Of a DNA stretch of 64,000 nt, positions 17,464 through 27,930 are shown piece after piece. Both the position numbers and the translations under genes were made by a program. The notes below the pieces were generated by a model that saw only the letters and a program-made list of their open reading frames with translations, did no database searches and was not told the origin of the DNA. Position 1 is the stretch's first letter, and every line of letters begins with the position of its first letter. Source of the DNA: Rhodoferax saidenbachensis (GTDB lineage: Bacteria > Pseudomonadota > Gammaproteobacteria > Burkholderiales > Burkholderiaceae_C); NCBI RefSeq assembly GCF_001955715.1, contig NZ_CP019239.1:2666001-2730000 (forward strand), in the 5' to 3' direction.

Positions 17464-18483
17464 ATGAAAGCCATCGGTTACCAACGCCCCCAAGCCATTG
17501 CTGAAGCCACCGCGCTGCAAGACATCACCCTGCCCGACCCGGTCGCATTGGGCCATGACCTGCTGGTCGAAGTGCGCGCCATCTCAGTCAATCCGGTAGA
17601 CACCAAAGTCCGCGCCAGTGCCGCGCCGGCCGAGGGCCAGACCCACAAGGTGCTGGGTTATGACGCGGCAGGCGTCGTGCGCGCTGTCGGGCCGGAGGTC
17701 ACGCTGTTCAAGGCCGGTGACCGCGTCTACTACGCCGGTGCCATCCAACGCCCAGGCACCAACAGCGAACTGCACCTGGTGGACGAGCGCATCGTCGGCC
17801 ACATGCCCGCCAGCCTGGACTTTGCGCAGGCTGCCGCGCTGCCGCTGACGACCATCACCGCGTGGGAGTTGTTGTTTGACCGCTTGGGCATCTTGCCGGG
17901 CAAGAAGCCCAATCCACAAACCCTGTTGGTCATTGGCGCCGCAGGTGGCGTCGGCTCCATCCTGGTGCAATTGGCGCGCAGGCTCACCGCGCTGACCATC
18001 ATTGCCACTGCGTCACGACCTGAAACGCAAGCCTGGGTCAAAGAACTGGGCGCCCACCATGTGATCGACCACAGCCTGCCGCTGCAAACCGAACTGGCGC
18101 GCATCGGTATTCCGCAGGTCGACAACATCGTCAGCCTGACGCACACCGCAGACCGGCTCACGCAAATCGTGGAAGCGCTGGCACCGCAAGGCAAGTTTGG
18201 CCTGATTGACGACATGCCCTCGCTGGACGTGATGCCCTTCAAACGCAAGGCCGCGTCCGTGCACTGGGAGATGATGTTTGCCCGCCCCATGTTCAACACG
18301 CCCGACATGATCGCCCAGCACCATTTATTGAACGAAGTGGCGCAGATGGTCGACGCGGGCCTGATCCGCACCACGCTGGCCGAACGCTTTGGCAGCATCA
18401 ACGCCGACAACCTGAAGCGCGCCCACGCGCTGGTCGAATCCGGCACGGCGCGGGGCAAGGTGGTGCTGGAAGGTTGGGCTTGA
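17464..18483 (+). CDS. Medium-chain (zeta-crystallin-like) zinc-binding alcohol dehydrogenase family oxidoreductase
   Basis: The 339-residue NAD(P)H-dependent enzyme has a GroES-like N-terminal domain (VNPVDTKVR, GYDAAGVVRAVG) and a Rossmann domain with GAAGGVGSILVQLARR near residues 158-173. The zinc-ligand cysteines of classical alcohol dehydrogenases are absent, which fits the quinone oxidoreductase/enone reductase branch. The ATG at 17464 follows an AAGGAA ribosome site. It is divergent from a LysR gene that probably regulates it. The substrate is unknown, with quinones or activated alkenes likely. Confidence 0.85.
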   Translation: MKAIGYQRPQAIAEATALQDITLPDPVALGHDLLVEVRAISVNPVDTKVRASAAPAEGQTHKVLGYDAAGVVRAVGPEVTLFKAGDRVYYAGAIQRPGTNSELHLVDERIVGHMPASLDFAQAAALPLTTITAWELLFDRLGILPGKKPNPQTLLVIGAAGGVGSILVQLARRLTALTIIATASRPETQAWVKELGAHHVIDHSLPLQTELARIGIPQVDNIVSLTHTADRLTQIVEALAPQGKFGLIDDMPSLDVMPFKRKAASVHWEMMFARPMFNTPDMIAQHHLLNEVAQMVDAGLIRTTLAERFGSINADNLKRAHALVESGTARGKVVLEGWA

Positions 18484-18490
18484 TTCGCCT

Positions 18491-18565
18491 AAATTGCTAT
18501 TGAATCAATAGCTGCTTGCGCATATTCCACAAGGGCTGGAGGCCGATTTCTTATAAATTTCGGCC
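18491..18565. repeat. Short dispersed palindromic repeat, full-length copy
   Basis: The copy begins with a GCTATTGA-A-TCAATAGC hairpin, continues GCTTGCGCA, then ACAAGGGCTGGAGGCC, and ends with a second hairpin with GGCCGA/TCGGCC arms. It lies between convergent genes and may act as a transcript-end structure for both. Related copies are at 27699, 34506, 45968 and 49081. Confidence 0.75.
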
Positions 18566-19333
18566 CTAGCCGCGTGCGTAGGTCACACCGCCGTCCACCA
18601 CCAACGTGGAGCCCACCACATAGTCTCCCGCGCGCGAGGCCAGGAAAATGGCGGCACCCGCCATGTCCTCCTTCGTGCCGATGCGCCCGGATGGGATGTG
18701 CGTCGAAATCTCCTCGGCGTGGTCGCGTGCGTCCTTGTTCATGTCGGACGCAAAAGCGCCCGGTGCAATCGCCGACACCACGATGTTGTCCTTCACCAAC
18801 CGCAGCGCCATGCGCCGTGTCAGATGGATCAGACCGGCCTTGCTGGCCGCATACGAGTACGTCTCTTGCGGGTTCACCGACACACCGTCGATGGAGGCGA
18901 TGTTGATCACCTTGGCCGCGTGGGCCTTGCCGGCCTTTTGCAGGTGACCGTGCAGCGCCTGCGTCAGGAAAAACGGTGTCTTGAGGTTCAGGTCCACCAC
19001 CTTGTCCCAGCCACTCTCGGGAAAGTCGTCAAACGGTGCACCCCAGGCCGCACCGGCGTTGTTGACCAGAATGTCCAAAGAGCTTTCATGCTGGGAATAC
19101 GCCGCCACCAGCGCCTGCGCGCCTTCCACCGTCGACACATCAGCAGGCAACGAAACACAGGGGCCCAGCGCCGCCAGCTCAATCGCCGTCTGGTCACAGG
19201 CCATGGCCTTGCGCGCGCTGATATAGACGCGCGCGCCCTGGGCCAGAAAGCCCTCGGCAATCATGCGTCCAATGCCGCGCGATCCGCCAGTAATGAGTGC
19301 GGTACGGCCTTTGAGTGAAAACAGATCGTTCAT
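18566..19333 (-). CDS. Short-chain dehydrogenase/reductase
   Basis: The 255-residue classical SDR has the cofactor motif TGGSRGIG at residues 15-22, the NNAG motif, and catalytic Ser and Tyr-x-x-x-Lys (NIASIDG ... YSYAASKAG). Length and motifs are those of FabG-like oxidoreductases. The ATG at 19333 is chosen because the cofactor fold begins directly after it and the longer open frame has a non-conserved low-quality N-terminus. No metabolic partner is adjacent, so the substrate is unknown. Confidence 0.88.
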   Translation of the reverse strand: MNDLFSLKGRTALITGGSRGIGRMIAEGFLAQGARVYISARKAMACDQTAIELAALGPCVSLPADVSTVEGAQALVAAYSQHESSLDILVNNAGAAWGAPFDDFPESGWDKVVDLNLKTPFFLTQALHGHLQKAGKAHAAKVINIASIDGVSVNPQETYSYAASKAGLIHLTRRMALRLVKDNIVVSAIAPGAFASDMNKDARDHAEEISTHIPSGRIGTKEDMAGAAIFLASRAGDYVVGSTLVVDGGVTYARG

Positions 19334-19550
19334 GTGTTGTTGCCAAATCTGGCTTGCGGGTTGAGATGCTGGCAAGCTTAGGGGTGAAGCATCCGAAGGG
19401 GCGTCACCTAAGTGCCATGGAAGTACCGCCGGTAGCAGAATATGGCCAAGACATATATGGAGGCGTCCAACAAAAAAGCCGAGTCCAACACTCCAGTAGG
19501 CCTGTGCAAAGGACCTCCCCAAACCTGTAGTCTCAATTATTAGATCTCTT

Positions 19551-20246
19551 ATGCACTCAATCGATCAAGCCATAGAAGGTTATAAAAAATCCCTCTGCAA
19601 GGAAGTAGACATACTCTCTCTCATTGACAGAAATCCAACCGCGCATAAATGGAAAGTCACATATCAGTGCCTATGTTTGCGAGAAACTGTTGCATGGCGC
19701 TTTGTAGACATCCTGGGCCAATCATGGATCCTCCACCAACGTGAAAAATCACTAGGGTCAAGAATTCTTCTTCGAAGCGCAATTGAAACTCTTGCAATGC
19801 TAATTTTTCTCAATCGACTAACTGAGGATGTCGTCTCGAGAACAATTTCATTCAAAGATTTCTTGGAAAAGGTGATAAATCTCTTTGCAGGATCACGAGA
19901 TGGCACGACCGATCAAAAGGCCATGAACATTATTACGGTGCTTGAAAAATGCGAAAAAAATCATGCCGGTATTAAGCAGATTTACTCTTGGCTTTCAGAA
20001 AGCGCTCACCCGAACTATGAGGGAATGCGACTGTCGTACTCCAGCACTGATCCCGAAAAGAAACTGACAACATTTAGCAACAAAACTAACAATATGTACG
20101 CCAAGATGCAACAGGATGGTCTTCTCATGGTGATGGGAATATTCGAGCATGAATACGCAAGATGGCAAGGGCACTTCGAAAAGCTAGAAACATGGCTTGT
20201 CGAAAATGAAAAAGAACTTGAACAGTTCAAGGCCCCGTCGAACTAA
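19551..20246 (+). CDS. AT-rich orphan protein, unknown function
   Basis: The 231-residue product is mostly alpha-helical and charged, with no signal peptide or membrane segment. Its base composition and codon use (many AAA, ATT, AAT codons) differ sharply from all neighbours, which points to recent transfer. Two segments stand out: RILLRSAIETLAMLIFL near residues 70-86 and WLSESAHPNYEGM near 146-158. An Arg-containing helix followed by a ...S.H.(N/S) segment recalls HEPN-like or DUF5677-like proteins seen near defence genes, but this is a weak resemblance. No partner gene is adjacent. The ATG is plausible; no strong ribosome site is visible. Confidence 0.6.
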   Translation: MHSIDQAIEGYKKSLCKEVDILSLIDRNPTAHKWKVTYQCLCLRETVAWRFVDILGQSWILHQREKSLGSRILLRSAIETLAMLIFLNRLTEDVVSRTISFKDFLEKVINLFAGSRDGTTDQKAMNIITVLEKCEKNHAGIKQIYSWLSESAHPNYEGMRLSYSSTDPEKKLTTFSNKTNNMYAKMQQDGLLMVMGIFEHEYARWQGHFEKLETWLVENEKELEQFKAPSN

Positions 20247-20371
20247 ACCCTACGCCAAACGGCTCTAAACGCCACATGCACTTTTCAACAACTTGGTTTC
20301 ACCAATAAACACCATTGTTATCAACGATCTTTGATAGTTTTAAGGGTCAGTTTTCGGTTCACCGCAGATAA

Positions 20372-20752
20372 CTAAACCTGCCCACCCACCACCTCATTCG
20401 CCGTGCGAAACGCCTCGACCGACGCAGGCACGCCGCAATAGATGGCTGCGTGCAGCAGCACTTCCTGAATCTCTGCCGCCGTGGCGCCATTGTTCAGCGC
20501 ACCGCGCACATGGCCCTTGAGCTCGTTTTGTTTGCCGAGCGCCGTGAGCATGGCGACCGTGATCAGGCTGCGGGTTTTCAAGTCCAGCCCCGGGCGCTGC
20601 CAGGTGTCGCCCCAAGCGGCACGGTTGATGTGATCTTGAATGGGCTGGGTAAAGGGAGTGGTATTGGCTTGGGCGGCTTCGACAAACGCTTCGCCCATCA
20701 CCTGCTTGCGGGTGGCCAGACCGGTCTCGCTGGCCTTTGAAAAGGAATCCAT
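20372..20752 (-). CDS. Carboxymuconolactone decarboxylase family protein (PcaC-like)
   Basis: This 126-residue protein matches the single-domain CMD family. It shows the LKTRSLITVAMLTALGKQNEL helix, then HVRGALNNGATAAEIQEVLLHAAIYCGVPASVEAFR, the classic PcaC signature. It lacks the CxxC of AhpD-type members, so decarboxylation of gamma-carboxymuconolactone is more likely than peroxidase activity. The ATG at 20752 has a GGGAGA ribosome site. No other protocatechuate pathway gene is adjacent, so the pca role is inferred from family only. Confidence 0.8.
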   Translation of the reverse strand: MDSFSKASETGLATRKQVMGEAFVEAAQANTTPFTQPIQDHINRAAWGDTWQRPGLDLKTRSLITVAMLTALGKQNELKGHVRGALNNGATAAEIQEVLLHAAIYCGVPASVEAFRTANEVVGGQV

Positions 20753-20938
20753 GTCGGTATCTCCCAAAAGAAGGCCCCGAGCATAGCGCCCAGCCCAGCG
20801 ACGAGAGGATGAAGTGCCGATCCCGCGTCTGCGAGACGCCGCCACACAGCGGCCTATGCAGTGCATTTTTAGCAAATTTTTATGCCCGTCGCGCAACTCC
20901 CTACCCTATTTTTATCCTGGGATGCGTTCAATCCATGT

Positions 20939-20953
20939 ACTGCAAATTGCAGT
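20939..20953. promoter_or_regulatory. Palindrome upstream of the GNAT gene
   Basis: ACTGCAA-A-TTGCAGT has perfect seven-base arms and ends 23 bases before the acetyltransferase start. A related ATGCA-G-TGCAT palindrome is at 20856-20866. Together they suggest a pair of operator sites in the 224-bp gap between pcaC-like and GNAT genes. Confidence 0.4.
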
Positions 20954-20976
20954 GCACCCATGGACCTTGAACTTCA

Positions 20977-21558
20977 ATGCAACCTGCTTTTCAAATCCGT
21001 TCGCTGACTCCTGACGACCCCATGCAGGACCTCACATCCATGTTGCACCGTGCTTTCTCGCCCATGGGCAGGAGTGGCATCGGCTGCACCAGCTACAACC
21101 AGTCCGAGGAAATGACCCGACAGCGTGCTGCAGTCGGCGAATGCTTTGTGGCCGTTGTCGATGGTCGGATAGTGGGGACGGTCACCCTTCAGAGTTCGGG
21201 ACGCCGCAGCGATTGCCGCTGGTACCGACAACCCCACGTCACCAGCCTGCACCAGTTTGCCGTGGACCCTGCTTACCAAGGGACAGGCATCGGCAAGGGC
21301 ATGTTGTCGCATGCGATGGAATGGGCACGCGAGCACCACTTTGAAGAACTCGCCCTGGACACGCCGCTACCGGCCAAGCACCTGATTCAGTTCTACGAGG
21401 CACAAGGCTTCCGCCAGGTCGAATTGGTTCAGTTCTCCGGACGCGCCTATGTGAGCTGCGTATTGAGTTTGGCCTTGCCAATGCAACACCTGTCGGAACG
21501 TCGTCACCACCATCCAGCGCCAGCCGCTAAGCAGCCATTGTTTGGAACGATGGTTTGA
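20977..21558 (+). CDS. GNAT-family N-acetyltransferase
   Basis: The 193-residue protein carries the GNAT acetyl-CoA motif A ([20 protein letters not shown], about residues 88-107) and motif B ([20 protein letters not shown]). The last about 30 residues are rich in His and Pro and lie beyond the fold. The substrate is unknown. It is transcribed towards katG, with 28 bases between the two stop codons. Confidence 0.85.
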   Translation: MQPAFQIRSLTPDDPMQDLTSMLHRAFSPMGRSGIGCTSYNQSEEMTRQRAAVGECFVAVVDGRIVGTVTLQSSGRRSDCRWYRQPHVTSLHQFAVDPAYQGTGIGKGMLSHAMEWAREHHFEELALDTPLPAKHLIQFYEAQGFRQVELVQFSGRAYVSCVLSLALPMQHLSERRHHHPAPAAKQPLFGTMV

Positions 21559-21586
21559 CGACGTCCTATGCAAAACCCGATCTGCT

Positions 21587-23758
<2,172 letters not shown>

Positions 23759-23814
23759 TTATCTCCTTGGGTTGTTGGTGATGAACTGACCGGGCCAGTG
23801 TAGATTTTGATCAT

Positions 23815-23830
23815 CTATCGATCAAGATAG
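23815..23830. promoter_or_regulatory. Possible OxyR-type site upstream of katG
   Basis: CTATC-GATCAA-GATAG is an inverted repeat of five-base arms in the 155-bp gap between katG and the AhpD-like gene. It lies among further CTAT/ATAG tetramers (CTATAGG at 23846). OxyR sites are built from ATAG/CTAT tetramers, but the spacing here is not the canonical seven bases throughout. Confidence 0.35.
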
Positions 23831-23910
23831 TTTTATTAATGAAATCTATAGGCAAAGCCAATGCCCAAGGCCGAACCTAACGCGGCCTTACGATATCACC
23901 AGGAGACACC

Positions 23911-24507
23911 ATGACAAACCCAACACCTTTGCCACAGCCCCGCTACCCCCAGCCCGACCTCAATACGCTGCCCGAAGACATACGCACCAAGATTCTGGAA
24001 GTGCAGGAAAAATCCGGCTTTGTGCCCAATGTGTTTCTGGCGTTTGCACGGCGCCCGGCCGAATGGCGCGCGTTCTTTGCCTACCACGATGCGCTGATGC
24101 TGCGCACCGAGAGCAGTCTGACCAAAGGCGAGCGCGAGATGATCATCACGACCACCAGCGCGGCCAACAGCTGCCTCTATTGCGTGGTGGCCCACGGCGC
24201 GATCTTGCGTATTTACGAGAAGAAGCCTTTGGTCGCCGACCAGGTCGCGGTGAACTACCGCAAGGCCGACATCACCCCGCGCCAGCGCGCGATGCTGGAC
24301 TTTGCGATGAAGGTCTGTCTGCACAGCGCCACGGTGGAAGACGCCGACTTTGACGCGCTGCACGCCCACGGTTTTGACGACGAAGACATCTGGGACATCG
24401 CTGGCATCACCGCGTTCTTTGGCCTCTCCAACCGCATGGCCAATGTGACCAGCATGATGCCCAACCCCGAGTTCTACTTGCTGGGCCGTGTGCCCAAAGC
24501 CAAGTAG
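23911..24507 (+). CDS. Peroxidase-related (AhpD/CMD-fold) protein
   Basis: The 198-residue protein belongs to the alkylhydroperoxidase/carboxymuconolactone decarboxylase fold. It has the redox motif C-x-x-C-x-x-x-H (CLYCVVAHGAI) near residues 88-98, as in the uncharacterised peroxidase-related enzymes (TIGR01926 type). A strong AGGAGA ribosome site precedes the ATG. Divergence from katG suggests joint expression under peroxide stress. The reductant and physiological substrate are unknown. Confidence 0.82.
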   Translation: MTNPTPLPQPRYPQPDLNTLPEDIRTKILEVQEKSGFVPNVFLAFARRPAEWRAFFAYHDALMLRTESSLTKGEREMIITTTSAANSCLYCVVAHGAILRIYEKKPLVADQVAVNYRKADITPRQRAMLDFAMKVCLHSATVEDADFDALHAHGFDDEDIWDIAGITAFFGLSNRMANVTSMMPNPEFYLLGRVPKAK

Positions 24508-24515
24508 GTCACCCC

Positions 24516-26330
24516 GTGCGGCGCACTTCCATCAGTCTGCTGCTGGCCGCCACCCTGGCGGGCTGCGCCAGTGCGCCCAACGCCCTGCAGTACGCCGTGC
24601 CGGCTCAACCCGAGGGCGCCAGCGGCATCACCGCCAAACCCGGCTGGGCCACACGCACCTATGCCGTCGCGGCCGCCAACCCGCTGGCCACCGACGCCGG
24701 GCAGCAGGTGCTGCGTGCCGGTGGCAGCGCGGTGGACGCTGCCATTGCGGTGCAGATGGTGCTGGCGCTGGTGGAGCCGCAAAGTAGCGGCTTGGGCGGC
24801 GGCGCCTTCCTGCTGCACTTTGATGGCCAACGCACCCAGGCGTTTGATGGCCGCGAAACCGCGCCCGCCCAGGCCACCCCGCAGTTGTTTCTGGATGCCA
24901 GCGGCCAGCCGATGAAGTTTTCCGAGGCTGTCGTCGGCGGCCGCTCCGTGGGCGTGCCCGGCGCCGTGGCCATGCTGGCGCTGGCGCACCGGCAACACGG
25001 TCGCCTGCCGTGGGCGCAGCTCTTCACACCGGCCACCACGCTGGCCACGCAAGGCTTTGCTGTGAGCCCACGCATGGCCACGCTATTGGAGTCCGAGCAG
25101 GCATTAAAGAAAGACCCGGTGGCGGCCGCCTATTTCTATGACGCGGCGGGCAAGCCCTGGCCTGCGGGCCATGTGCTGCGCAACCCCGAGCTGGCCGCTG
25201 TGCTGCAACGCATTGCCAACGAAGGCCCCAGCGCGCTGCTGCAAGGCGACGTGGCCCGCACCATCGCCGCCAAGGTGCAGGGCCACGCAACCAACCCCGG
25301 CACGCTCAGCACGCAGGACCTTGCTGCTTACCAACCGCGGGTGCGCGAACCGCTGTGTTTTGACTACCGCGTGCAAACCCGGGACTACCGCATTTGCGGC
25401 ATGCCGCCACCCAGCTCAGGCGCGATTGCGATAGGGCAAATCCTCGGCCTGCTGAACAACACACCTGCTGCCAGCCTGCCGTTGGCGCAGGGCTTGCCGA
25501 CAGAACATTGGCTGCACCTCTATACCGAAGCCTCGCGCCTGGCATTTGCCGACCGCGCGCAGTACGTGGCGGACCCCGCCTTTGTGGCGGCACCCGGCGG
25601 CAGTTGGCAAAGCATGCTGGCGCCCGGTTACCTGGCCGCACGCGCCAAGGCCATGGACACCAGCCTGACCGGAAAAGCCATGAAAGACGTGCCGCCCGGC
25701 CAGCCGGGTGCGGTTCGGGTCAGCTACGCGCCGATGCCGGACCAATTGGAGTACGGCACCTCCCACATCTCGGTGGTCGACGCCTATGGGAACGCGCTGG
25801 CCATGACCACCACGATCGAAGACGCCTGGGGCTCGCGCCAGATGGTGAACCGCGGTGTTGGCCTCTCGGGCGGCTTTTTGCTGAACAACCAGCTCACCGA
25901 TTTCAGCTTCAGCCCGACCGGCGCCGACGGAAAACCCGTGGCCAACCGCGTCGAGCCTGGCAAGCGGCCACGCTCCAGCATGGCGCCCACGCTGGTGTTT
26001 GACAAAGCCACCGGCCAACTTGTCCTGAGCGGTGGCAGCCCGGGCGGAGCGCTCATCATCCACTTCACAGCCAAGACGCTGTACGGTGTGTTGCACTGGG
26101 GGCTGAATACGCAGCAGGCTATCGATCTGCCCAACTTTGCATCTCTAGGTGGCCCCATGCTGCTGGAAGAAAAGCGCTTTGACGCCGCCACAGTGCAAGC
26201 CCTGCAGGCGCGTGGCCATACGGTGGTGAAAACCGCCCTGCCCAGCGGGCTGCAGGCCATCCAGCGCACGACCACCGGTTGGTTTGGTGGCGCCGACCCG
26301 CGGCGCGAAGGTGTGGTGCTGGGGGACTAA
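24516..26330 (+). CDS. ggt: Gamma-glutamyltransferase (lipoprotein form)
   Basis: The 604-residue precursor uses a GTG start and has a lipoprotein signal with lipobox LAGC at Cys16 or so, placing it in the periplasm as a lipid-anchored enzyme. It hydrolyses or transfers the gamma-glutamyl group of glutathione. The autoprocessing Thr is in EYGTSHISVVDAYGNALAM, followed by the small-subunit motifs GLSGGFLLNNQLTDF and PGKRPRSSMAPT, and GGSPGG. The start lies eight bases after the stop of the AhpD-like gene, so the two may be one transcript. The IS element inserted just after its stop leaves the gene intact. Confidence 0.92.
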   Translation: MRRTSISLLLAATLAGCASAPNALQYAVPAQPEGASGITAKPGWATRTYAVAAANPLATDAGQQVLRAGGSAVDAAIAVQMVLALVEPQSSGLGGGAFLLHFDGQRTQAFDGRETAPAQATPQLFLDASGQPMKFSEAVVGGRSVGVPGAVAMLALAHRQHGRLPWAQLFTPATTLATQGFAVSPRMATLLESEQALKKDPVAAAYFYDAAGKPWPAGHVLRNPELAAVLQRIANEGPSALLQGDVARTIAAKVQGHATNPGTLSTQDLAAYQPRVREPLCFDYRVQTRDYRICGMPPPSSGAIAIGQILGLLNNTPAASLPLAQGLPTEHWLHLYTEASRLAFADRAQYVADPAFVAAPGGSWQSMLAPGYLAARAKAMDTSLTGKAMKDVPPGQPGAVRVSYAPMPDQLEYGTSHISVVDAYGNALAMTTTIEDAWGSRQMVNRGVGLSGGFLLNNQLTDFSFSPTGADGKPVANRVEPGKRPRSSMAPTLVFDKATGQLVLSGGSPGGALIIHFTAKTLYGVLHWGLNTQQAIDLPNFASLGGPMLLEEKRFDAATVQALQARGHTVVKTALPSGLQAIQRTTTGWFGGADPRREGVVLGD

Positions 26331-26346
26331 ACCCAGGGTTTACAAC

Positions 26347-27680
26347 ACTACTGTCCGGTAAATTTTGCCCCGTTTTCAGAAGAGTTCAACCTGCGATTTC
26401 AGCTCTTCGAAACTGTCGTCCTTGATAGCGTTGTCTACCATCTGAGCCAAAGAGATCTTCTCAAACATGTTGACCTCCACCAGATGCAAGAAGTTACGCA
26501 GTGACAGGTCAGTATGTAGTCCGTGGTGTGCGACCAAAGCTATCAAATAGGTACACACTGCAATCCATATCTGTGATCTCACCGCGTTCAATGAATTGCC
26601 AAAGAAGTGTTGGATGTTCAGGTTCTGCTTGAGCCATTTGAAGAACAGCTCAATCTGCCAGCGCTGCTTGTAGATGGCTGCGATGGTGAGGGCGGATAGG
26701 TCTAGACGGTTGGTTAGAAAGACGAGTTCCAAACAACTCACTGCATCGTAGAAACGTACCCGGCGCAAAGGCTCAGGGTAGCCTTTCTTGGAGCGCTCCC
26801 CCGTCAGCACAATGGTTTGATCCGAGTACACGCCGGTTTGCACATCAGCCGCGTGGGCTTCACTGCAGATGAAGCTCAAATTGTCTTTGGCGCGCACCAC
26901 AAAGCTGCACTCCCGTTGCACCAAGCGGTGCAACCTTGCAAAGTCCACGTAGCCGCGATCCAGCACGACGATAGAGCCCTTGGGCAGACTCAATGCATCC
27001 AATTGCCCCGAGTCGCCGACTTTGCCGGTGGTGATCGATAGCATCACTGGAATGGCACCCCGCAGGTCGATCACCGTATGGGCCTTGATTCCCGCTTTGG
27101 TGGACCGAAAGTCAGCCCAGGGAAACAGTTTCAGACACAAGTCGATGGTGGTGGAGTCCATGGCATACAGTGGCTCCTTGAGGCCCAAGCCGATGTCATG
27201 GTCTTTGTACAAATCCAACGCGGTTTCGATCAGGCGTTGCCCCAGTGCTTCGAACAAATGCGAGTCACGCCGCTCGTTGGCATCGGCCAATGTGGAGCGT
27301 GATACACGCTGACGCAGGCCGCAGTGGTAAAGCTTGGAGCTTTGCGAGTTCAGGCACACGATCAGGTCGCGCAAGCCTTCCCTGCGAGTGAACTGCGCGT
27401 AGGCCATGCAAATGAATTGGCTCCAGGCAGTGAAATCCCGTGTCCAGCGGTTGGCTTGGTACCTATCAACGAGGTGTTCAAAGTGGCTAAACGGTACGAC
27501 GGCCAGCAATTGCGCGAATACCGTGCGACCAGCGTTCATGACGTAAACCTCGAAAAATGAGGTCACGATATGCCCACGGGCAAAAATCGGATTTCAAATC
27601 GCCGGAATCCAAAAAGCTCTTGAAACCCGCATCCAGCTTAGGTTTGAACTGCCCTGATGCAAAATTTACCGGACACTAGT
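26347..27680. mobile_element. IS4-family insertion sequence with target duplication
   Basis: The element is bounded by 22-bp terminal inverted repeats with one mismatch (26347-26368 and 27659-27680). Both read ACTA(C/G)TGTCCGGT followed by AAATTTTGC when viewed inwards. GGGTTTACAA occurs immediately outside both ends (26336-26345 and 27681-27690), a 10-bp target duplication, so the insertion is intact and fairly recent. It carries one transposase gene on the reverse strand. It landed in the gap between ggt and a dispersed repeat upstream of dnaG. Confidence 0.9.
26376..27539 (-). CDS. IS4-family transposase (DUF4372 type)
   Basis: The 387-residue transposase begins MNAGRTVFAQLLAVVPFSHF, matching the DUF4372 N-terminal domain of this IS4 subgroup. 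The catalytic DDE residues can be placed: Asp in YAMDSTTIDL, Asp in VLDRGYVDF and Glu in QRWQIELFFKWLKQ (the YREK region of IS4 enzymes). The ATG at 27539 is preferred to the GTG nine codons upstream because homologues begin at the MN(x)GRTVF segment. No frameshift or stop is seen, so it is probably active. Confidence 0.92.
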   Translation of the reverse strand: MNAGRTVFAQLLAVVPFSHFEHLVDRYQANRWTRDFTAWSQFICMAYAQFTRREGLRDLIVCLNSQSSKLYHCGLRQRVSRSTLADANERRDSHLFEALGQRLIETALDLYKDHDIGLGLKEPLYAMDSTTIDLCLKLFPWADFRSTKAGIKAHTVIDLRGAIPVMLSITTGKVGDSGQLDALSLPKGSIVVLDRGYVDFARLHRLVQRECSFVVRAKDNLSFICSEAHAADVQTGVYSDQTIVLTGERSKKGYPEPLRRVRFYDAVSCLELVFLTNRLDLSALTIAAIYKQRWQIELFFKWLKQNLNIQHFFGNSLNAVRSQIWIAVCTYLIALVAHHGLHTDLSLRNFLHLVEVNMFEKISLAQMVDNAIKDDSFEELKSQVELF

Positions 27681-27698
27681 GGGTTTACAAGCCAAATT

Positions 27699-27760
27699 AG
27701 CCTGTAGCCCTTGTGGAATGTGCGCGAGCAGCTATATAAGTAATAGCAAATCCAGCATAG
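27699..27760. repeat. Short dispersed palindromic repeat, reverse orientation
   Basis: TAGCCTGTAGCCCTTGTGGA, then TGTGCGCGAGCAGCTAT and TAATAGCAAATCC, is the reverse-oriented form of the 18491-18565 repeat. It lies just outside the IS right end; the uninterrupted ancestral gap would have run from ggt directly into it. Confidence 0.7.
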
Positions 27761-27775
27761 CCCTCAATTCCGCGC

Positions 27776-27847
27776 CGGGCCGCCCCAAGCGGAATTAGCC
27801 CCCTTGGGGGGCAGCGACCCGCTCACGCATCTGCGGTCGCAGATGCG
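27776..27847. repeat. GC-rich dispersed palindrome plus hairpin upstream of dnaG
   Basis: GCCCCAAGCGGAATTAGCCC and CCTTGGGGGGCAGCGACCCG form the GC-rich repeat unit. It is followed by a hairpin with perfect ten-base arms (27826-27835 and 27838-27847, CGCATCTGCG/CGCAGATGCG). It may end transcription from the ggt side before dnaG. Confidence 0.55.
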
Positions 27848-27930
27848 CTCACGTTGTGGCAAATACGCCCGGCACGGCCCAAAAGCCGTGCATGGGCGGA
27901 GCGTGGGGGCCACGTTCTTACAATTCACCT

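Noticed and set aside
27826..27847. Hairpin considered as a riboswitch or CRISPR repeat before dnaG
   Set aside because: It is a single hairpin attached to a GC-rich repeat, with no array and no conserved aptamer pattern.
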